Shown here piece after piece: positions 57,721 to 64,000 of a stretch of DNA of 64,000 nucleotides (its first letter is position 1; every line of letters starts with the position of its first letter). The DNA is from Sphaerolaimus hirsutus (Eukaryota; Nematoda; Chromadorea; Monhysterida; Sphaerolaimidae): NCBI GenBank assembly GCA_964036195.1, contig OZ038450.1, positions 24,829,208-24,893,207 of the forward strand, read 5' to 3'. Both the position numbers and the translations under genes were made by a program. Under the pieces are notes generated by a model, which worked only from the letters and a program-made list of their open reading frames with translations, did no database searches and was not told the origin of the DNA.

Positions 57721-59164
57721 GGGGCCAGATTTAATTCTCGAGTAATGTGCCCTACCTGAAAGTAATGCACCTGAAATCGGGCAGCCGGCCTACAAATTGT
57801 TTACGGATGCCCTACCCTACATGTCAGTCTCCCGACACGACAAAACACAATTCAATTGTGTGTCGGGAAACACGTGTCGGGTGTAGGGCATATTTATTTG
57901 TTTTGTTTAGTGTTTCACAAAAAAAGAAAATGTGTAAATTGTGTAAAAGATGCATGAAAATGGAACACATTGAAATCATCTCATAAGAAATCTATCAGAT
58001 CATGTACTTTCCAGAGAATTTCAGTTTTCGATTGCCTCCAATTGTTTTCTGTGGATACATTGTGAAGTGTGCGTAAAAGTTGGCGGACATTATGGAAGTC
58101 TATGGTCTAAGGAATTTTTGTACGAGTGCGGTATAAACCAACGATAGGGTCACATGTGAATTTGGCCCACGTCCAAGTCACTCTGCGTTTCAGACAAATG
58201 AGAGTGAAAAACGCAGGTTTCATGTTCATGTCACTGATTATCACTGCGGAATGCAATAAATCGACCGGAAATGATCACAAGTACACTAGTTGACACATTT
58301 GTGATCATTTCCAGTCGCTTAATTGTGTTCCACAGACGTAATGAGTAACGCAAACGTAAATCCTGTGTCTTTCACCTCATTCGTAAAATACGTAACCCAA
58401 CGCGTGCCAAGTCAACATATGGGATATCTATCACATTTGTCCTTTTTAGGAATTCGTTAGCATTGTTTGAGCGCGATATCTAGCTTTACGACTGTGTATT
58501 TTTATATCCGTGCTTTATCCATTTATTTTCACATTTGAAAGTTCAATCGGTTTAAATAAACTGTGAATCGAACGGAATCCGTCCGTTTGAATTCGAATTT
58601 GAGACACATCTTACTATTACATAAAAGAAGGAAAGCTGACTCGTTTCATGTCAGCCGATTTTATCTATTTAATAAAATTTCATCAAGTTTGTTTTCTAAA
58701 TCATGATTTTTATATTTTTATCAACCTAGTTTTGTTCCTGCCCATTGTTATTTTGCTGGAGGGCGGAATATTATTTTTCTTTTTATTTTGTCGGCCACGC
58801 GCCCGACAAAACGTGAGAATTGAATAGGAAATTGGTGTGTAGGGCGCCTTACATGCATAACTCCTCTATGGATTGTGCACGGTTTTGTCGGGCGTGTAGC
58901 AGAGTTGTGCAAATACTGGTATTTTTGGAAAACGTAAACGTAAACGTAAATACCTTTTCCAAATCAAAAGTATAAATACTAAAACGTAAGGTATTTTTAA
59001 AATACCAAGGAATACGTAAAAAAAACGTAAACGTAAATTTTAAACACACAGTATTTGCCGATGGAAAATACCATTATATTCACCTTTAGATGGGTCAATC
59101 GCTCCATCTGCACCACTTTCTGATGTAAGTGTGGCCAAATCCAACTACGCTGGTGATTCTGGGG

Positions 59165-59355
59165 GAGTCCCAGACCCTGTAAAATACCTTGTAAAATGTC
59201 AAATAGCATGCACAGTGTCTAAAGTCATGCAAAATGCCCTGGAAGGTGGCAAATCTTTGCCATTTTGCTGGGCATTTTACATGAGTTTTGACATTTGCAT
59301 GAAATTTTACATTTTACAGGGTGTCCTACAGAGTCTGGGATTGGCACCAGAGCTT
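59165..59355. mobile_element. palindromic MITE of the GTGCC group, nested
   Basis: GGGAGTCCCAGACCCTGTAA at the left and AGAGTCTGGGATTGGCACC at the right, with ATGTCAAATAGCATGCA and TTTGCATGAAATTTTAC arms. Confidence 0.75.
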
Positions 59356-59371
59356 GCACTCGCCCTACCAG

Positions 59372-59745
59372 CATAGGCGGCGTAAGTGCTTGTACGCTTG
59401 TGAATGTCACAAGCGGGATATTTGGTGTCACAAGCAGAAATTTCACTGTCACATTGTGACATTCACATGCGTGTATTGTACAAACGAGTGTGAAAGCTCA
59501 AAATAAAAACAAAATTGCTAAAATTGGCTCCATTTTGCCAATTTTCACCTTCATAATCAATATTTCCATCTATATACATGGTTATATATCTATTTTAAGC
59601 CTATTTTATACGTATTTATAGCGATTTCGAAATTTTTGGCTGGCTGCCAACTTCACACAAGGGCTCCGATATTTAGGTGTCACAAGGTGAAATTTTCGCT
59701 AATGTGAATGTCACAAGCGCAAATTGGGACCTTGCGCCGCCTATG
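59372..59745. mobile_element. hAT-like element, CATAGGCGGCG ends, TCACAAGCG words
   Basis: CATAGGCGGCGTAAG and CTTGCGCCGCCTATG ends have a perfect 8-bp duplication CCTACCAG (59364-59371 and 59746-59753). Words GTCACAAGCG and GAATGTCACAAG occur on both arms. Confidence 0.9.
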
Positions 59746-60527
59746 CCTACCAGTTTCAAAACGTGTACTACTCACAGTTGTTGCACGTGCGTCATCCGAA
59801 CTCATCACCAAAAAATTTATAAACGCAATTTATTTTTATACATTACATTTATACATTTTTATACATTTTGTTACTTTTATGCAAAAACATGAGAATATTG
59901 TTGGCTGCAGGTGGTGCAGCCCATTTGAATATGTGCGCGTGTGAACGATAACATATTTTTTTACGTTTTCCCTAGTACCCGGGTATTTTGGTCATGAAAA
60001 CGTAACAAAACGTAATGGTATTTTTGGAAAACGTAAACATAAACGTAAGTATAAATACCCAAATAACCGGGTATTTCGGGTAAACGTAAATACGTTTTTC
60101 CAACTCTGGCGTGTAGGGAGATGCGTGTCGGGAGTAGTGCATAACTTAAGAATATTTGTAGGGCGAATTAAATCTGGCCCCTGGTATTATGGGAGATATT
60201 TATATTGTCACATATACTTCTTTGAATAAAGCGCCATACCTTGCAGTATGACAAATATTCTGTTTGTATGATGAATTGCCTGCACTTGAAACTTAATCCC
60301 ATGATAAACTGCCCTCACTAACTGGCAAATTGCCCGCGTGTATGACGAATATTCCGTTTGACAAATAGGCGAAAAAATATGCAAAACTTATTTGTATGAC
60401 AAAAATGTGTTTTGATAGAAACATAGTGAGTCGATTTATCAGGTTTCCGAATTTTTCGACAAATCGGTAAAAGACTAATGTGTGTAGGCACATTGGAAGC
60501 TTGTAGCATTTTATCCCGCATCTGCCG

Positions 60528-60659
60528 TAGGGTTGGGACCCCGAACCGACCCGCATATTTGGAACCGAGAACCGAGAACCGGAACCGGAGAAAATACCCA
60601 AACCGGAACCAAAAACCGGCACCGCTTCGGAACCGAAAATTTTGAAATTCCCTACCCTA
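60528..60659. mobile_element. hAT-like element, TAGGGTTGGGA ends, GGAACCGG words
   Basis: TAGGGTTGGGACC and TTCCCTACCCTA ends have flanking octamers ATCTGCCG and ATCTGCAC (6 of 8). Short array of GAACCGAGAACCGG. Confidence 0.7.
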
Positions 60660-60874
60660 ATCTGCACCGTGTTTATTCACCGGGTCATTTGCACCGTGTT
60701 TATTCAGAGCATTTCAACAAACGTGCGCTATCAAATTATGCCTTCAGATCAGTGATGCTCAATAAAATAATGTTTGATGCTTTCTCTCTGCTCTGCTGCA
60801 GTAACATGCAACACCCAATTGCGAAGTTTAAAAACATTCTAAACATTTCGTATTTCACAACATATTGTAGTATA

Positions 60875-61117
60875 CTCGGCGTACATGATACTCTGCTCTC
60901 GCACTGATTTATGTCTCGTGTTGGAAGCGTGCCAATGATTATCAAATCATGCGATTTCCATAAAAAGATGAAAAAATTCATCGATGTGAATATGTTAATG
61001 AATAACATTATAACAACAATCAATTTTGTCATCTTTTTATGAAACTCGCACGCGTTAACCAGCATTGGCGCACTTCCAGTGGGAACCATGCGTGCAGGGT
61101 GTAAAGTAACCGGAGTA
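60875..61117. mobile_element. inverted sister of the MITE at 43475
   Basis: Left TACTCGGCGTACATGATACTC, right GTAACCGGAGTA, TA pairs outside. Shared core CAATTTTGTCATCTTTTTATG. Confidence 0.75.
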
Positions 61118-61405
61118 TAGTTTAGTTATAGTTTTCGCGCTTAGATGACACTGAAGCTGATTAGATGGTAGTCTATCCGAAAATATAACTCTCTTTGAGC
61201 CCCCCCCCCCCACCCCCATTAAAATTGCCTGACGAGACAATCACGGTTTTAGGGACTTATTCAAGCGTATACGGTATGCAGTGCAAGAACGTCATCAACG
61301 TTCAGCTAAATTTGAACGGTGTCAGTAGCGGGCTGCCTGCGACCTGCAGATAAGCCGCACATTAGCCTAAATAGCATTATAGCTGGCTACTCGAGCGCCT
61401 TGCAT
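61118..61405. other. spacer with a MITE remnant
   Basis: At 61199-61276 the right end of a TA-superfamily MITE is seen (GGGACTTATTCAAGCGTATACGG). The rest is unassigned. Confidence 0.4.
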
Positions 61406-61973
61406 CACAGTTGTTAAAACGTATTTACTTTTACTCGATAAATATGTGTGTACTCGCGTACAGGGTAAATACGTCTACGTTTCTTCCGAAAAAAGTTCCT
61501 GTACTCTCTTTTACGTATACTTTTTGAAAGTACCCGAGTACAGAAAACGTATTTCTGATTTCTTAATAGTGATGGAAAAGCGCCAGAAAAAAGAGCGCCA
61601 GGCGCTAAAGACGCCATGGCGCCATTCGAAAACTGGGCGCTAAGCGCCAAGGGCGCCACAGAAAAATGGCGCCAGGCGCCAATGGCGCCATGGCGCCATT
61701 CGGAAAGTAAAATATGAAAATATGAATTAATAATCAATAATATATGCCAAAAATATGAAAATTAGTGATTTTGAATAAAAATTTGAATAGAATATCTAAA
61801 AAAATACTCACTTTTACGTTTTCCACGGGAAAACGTATTTTACTCACGTTTGCCCATGAGTAAAAATGTTACTTTACGTTTTATGTACTCCGCAGGTGAG
61901 TAAAAAATATACCCATTTACGTTTACGTATAGGTACTTTGAAAAACGTTCGGTAATTACTTTTAACAACTCTG
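61406..61973. mobile_element. hAT-like element, CACAGTTGTTAAAAC ends
   Basis: Flanking octamers CCTTGCAT and CCCTGCAT (7 of 8). Arms of TACTCGCGTACAGG and GAGTAAAAATG words. A GCGCCA-word element (from about 61568, TAGTGATGGAAAAGCGCC) is nested inside. Confidence 0.8.
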
Positions 61974-62946
61974 CCCTGCATCAAAGTTTGCTCGAATTTC
62001 ACTCAAATTGTGCCATTTAAATAGCGAAATTCACCGATGTATTGTGCCGCGCATTTCTTTGGATTTCGTCTCATGGTTACTGCAGTTTCGAAGTTTCTTC
62101 CGCTGTGGCTGCAAATGCCGCTGGGACAGAAGTTGCAGCGATGCGCTCAAAGTTAACTCTAAAGTCTACCTGACTGCGGATTTGGTAGAGAAAATGCCTA
62201 AATACTGTTTTACTACCGAAATGCCCCGTTTTACGATTGCGGTCTTGAGTCCATAGAATAGAAGCTTTGGGTTTAAAGGCTTGATCTTCTCAAAATACCC
62301 TGATAAAGGTAAAACTTTTCAACGTGCCTATTCAGCAAGTGTTGAAGTGAAAGACAATTTTAAATGTGAAAAGGTTAAAAGCAAAGTAAAATGTGAAGTG
62401 AAATGAGAAGTAAAAAGTTCACTTCGCTTTTCAAGTTTTTTACTTCCCATTTCACTATTCACTTCTCATTTTACTTATCATTCATAAAAACGGTTTTTCA
62501 CTTCTCCACTTGCGGAATTGACCCCAGCCAGATACATTTCTCTCGTTCGCGCAAATCAGGTTTAACTTTTGTCCTTTCGGCGAACTTTGATCTGCTGTCA
62601 GCTTTGAAGCGCGATTTCAGCGCCGCTCTGTGGTTTTCTGTAGTGATGATCCATACTGTCCCATAAAAAGGTGGACAGCTAGCAGAAATTTGTAGTGATG
62701 AAGTGTGAATGACTTTTGGAATGAGTTGATTTGAGAAAAAATGTCAGCTATTTATGGTCGCTGACTGAAATTGAGGAATCCTGCAAATAGCTAGATTTTA
62801 CATCAGTAAGACAGCATGATTGAAAAGATTTTCCCAGTTCAAAGCCTTTTGTAGCTTCACACCGTGTAGTTTTTCCATTTTACTATTCCAGGTTTCCATA
62901 GGTTGGCACTGGGCGGGCACCCATAAAAACTTTCAAAAGTTATTAC
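61974..62946. other. spacer, no gene supported
   Basis: Plus-strand frames at 62008-62256 and 62403-62666 have no domain. At 62330-62520 an inverted GAAGTGAAA/TTTCACTTC element with the end CCACTTGCGGAATTG is seen, a relative of 4936. Confidence 0.35.
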
Positions 62947-63304
62947 CAGTGTCCGCATAACAACTCCACTGTCCATTTTCTTTCGGAACACCGAGTCGTA
63001 TACACGCAATTCCATCGCATCCGGAATCGTTCGGCATGGCGCCGCCGGCTCGTGAGTGATGATGCATACAAGATTTTATCGTTAGAGTTTGAGCGGACGG
63101 TTTGATTGGCGCCAACGCGGCTACAGTGCAAGGTCGTAAAACAGTTAGCACCGGGCCTTTCACAGTCGATTCTCGCCGGGTAGCCCGCTGCAGCGGCGGC
63201 ACAGCGGCGTATTGTTGCGATGGCGGCACGGCGGCTTGATGCAGTTGCGGCGGCGCCGCGGGCGTGTCCGCGCGCTTTTGACGGTTGTGTAAGTGACGCC
63301 ACAT
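62947..63304 (-). CDS. probable exon of an unidentified protein
   Basis: Minus-strand frame from ATG at 63304 to a donor GCGGACACTG|GTAATA, phase 1. It starts basic, has a Pro/Gln/Ala-rich stretch (PPLQRATRRESTVKG) and ends in a Cys segment (SGCDGIACIRLGVPKENG, QWSCYADTG). GC-rich third positions in the first two thirds support this frame over the overlapping 125-codon frame. An in-frame TGA lies just upstream of the ATG, so it may be a first coding exon. It might belong to the same minus-strand gene as the Cys modules at 48574 and 41416, but the phases (1 versus 2) need at least one exon in between. Product unknown. Confidence 0.45.
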
Positions 63305-63384
63305 GCATCAGCGGGTGCATGAGTTCATTTCAGTGTTTTGACCACTGAATGTGTTTATTCCAGAGAGTGGGTGGCGTGGTAATA

Positions 63385-63591
63385 CCGTATTACCTCGAAT
63401 TATCCCCCCTTGCATTAACCCCCATCCCCCCCGAATTACTCCCCTGCCCTCAAAATGTGCTGGGGAAATAATAAATCCCCCTCAAATACCCCCTCCAGAA
63501 TGATGTACATCATGTATGCAATGTACATGATGTATTTATAACTGCTAATTTGCATTGCAGCTACACATAGACTAGTTTGTGTAGCTATCTA
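63385..63591. mobile_element. left part of a TA-flanked MITE
   Basis: Starts CCGTATTACCTCGAATTATC after TA at 63383-63384. At 63592 it is broken by another MITE, so its right half lies beyond the window. The core with GATGTACATCATGTATG matches 23248-23631. Confidence 0.75.
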
Positions 63592-64000
63592 CCGTATTTC
63601 CTCGAAATACCCCCGGGGGGTTTATTGTTTCATAGTGAGAATTTTGAGGGGGGGTTAAACGAGGGGGGGGTATTTCGAGGGGGGTTTATTATTTCGCCAG
63701 AAATTTTTTGAAAACCAAGTACTAAATTGTCGTCTGAAACGTACGCAGACGTCGAAAATGCAACAAAAATCGCCATTTATAAGACTCTAAAGACTTGTAT
63801 AAGTGTGTAGACGTATAACCACTGTTCTCACATAACAGAGTCATCGTTTTTAATGTGTGTTTTGCATTACCCAGATGACAAACCGCAGCCTTTGTCATTT
63901 ACGTGCTCTATACACTACATTTTGGGGGGGGGGTATTTCGAGGGGGGGTTTATAAGTTCATAGTGTCCATTTTGAGGGGGGGTATTTCGAGGGGGGGGGG
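63592..64000. mobile_element. TA-flanked MITE running off the right edge
   Basis: Starts CCGTATTTCCTCGAAATACC after TA at 63590-63591. It has the GACGTCGAAAATGCAAC core and GTATTTCGAGGGGGGG words. The right end is outside the window. Confidence 0.75.

Larger units (their letters stand above)
58900..60108. mobile_element. hAT-like element, CAGAGTTG ends, AAACGTAAACGT words
   Basis: Perfect 8-bp duplication GCGTGTAG (58892-58899 and 60109-60116). Arms of GGAAAACGTAAACGTAAA. Same ends as 17979 but with the AAACGT word in place of AAGTGT. It carries a GTGCC MITE (59165-59355) and the element at 59372. Confidence 0.9.
57721..60181. mobile_element. foldback of the GGGGCCAGATT family with nested insertions
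   Basis: GGGGCCAGATTTAATTCTCG and CGAATTAAATCTGGCCCC ends. The arms contain GTCGGG words (CCCGACACGACAAAACAC, TTTTGTCGGCCACGCGCCCG). It contains the hAT-like element 58900-60108. Relative of 48995-50398. Confidence 0.7.
53836..60488. mobile_element. 6.6-kb composite element, CCCTACGCACACTAG ends
   Basis: The left end CCCTACGCACACTAGGTAG and right end ACTAATGTGTGTAGG have flanking octamers CATATTGG (53828-53835) and CACATTGG (60489-60496), 7 of 8 identical. Inner arms also match in inverted order (TTTTTGTCATAC and GGAATATTCGTCATAC words near 54050 and 60330). Everything between, including the tandem repeats and the element at 57721, would then be later insertion or expansion. No transposase frame is seen. 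Confidence 0.55.

Noticed and set aside
57747-57986. 79-codon ORF with a Cys-rich end
   Set aside because: It lies inside a foldback element and mostly translates its GTCGGG arms.
62008-62666. Plus-strand ORFs of 82 and 87 codons
   Set aside because: No domain, no codon bias, and partly in an inverted repeat.

Overview
This window is eukaryotic. Genes are split into short exons (mostly about 85-360 bp) with GT/AG borders. The exons of two of the genes are GC-rich at third codon positions, while the introns and intergenic DNA are AT-rich and packed with non-autonomous transposons. The KNL2/MIS18BP1-type gene has its SANTA domain at the N-terminus and one Myb/SANT domain towards the C-terminus. 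Together with a secreted, helical, cysteine-rich protein that loosely resembles nematode CPG4-type proteins, this suggests an invertebrate animal, perhaps a nematode. No ribosomal or mitochondrial marker is present, so the phylum is inference.

Layout. 1-1618: upstream DNA with two small transposons. 1619-15898 (+): a 17-exon gene for a CENP-A-loading factor of the KNL2/MIS18BP1 family; every intron phase fits, giving about 961 codons. Its introns hold nested hAT-like elements, TA-flanked MITEs, an antisense LINE reverse-transcriptase ORF (12175-14589) and a tRNA-like block. 15899-18849: transposon-rich spacer. 18850-22670 (-): a six-exon gene for a secreted protein with 12 ectodomain cysteines; its first coding exon is unresolved. 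22671-40450: almost only transposons. 40450-50600: two copies of a locally duplicated segment, each carrying one cysteine-rich exon on the minus strand (41416-41547 and 48574-48708). 51173-53065: an internally amplified hAT-like element. 53828-60496: a 6.6-kb composite element with four levels of nesting and long tandem repeats. 62947-63304 (-): one probable coding exon. The right edge lies inside further MITEs.

The strongest general signal is the repeat ecology. At least ten hAT-like insertions have an intact 8-bp target duplication, nearly all perfect. Their termini differ (TAGGGTT, TAGGGTGTCAAC, CAGAGTTG, TAACGATGGC, TAGTGATG, CATAGGCGGCG), and many families are filled with iterations of one short family-specific word. 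A separate TA-flanked group shares the end CCGTATTTC but carries different word arrays. The genes show no functional link to one another.
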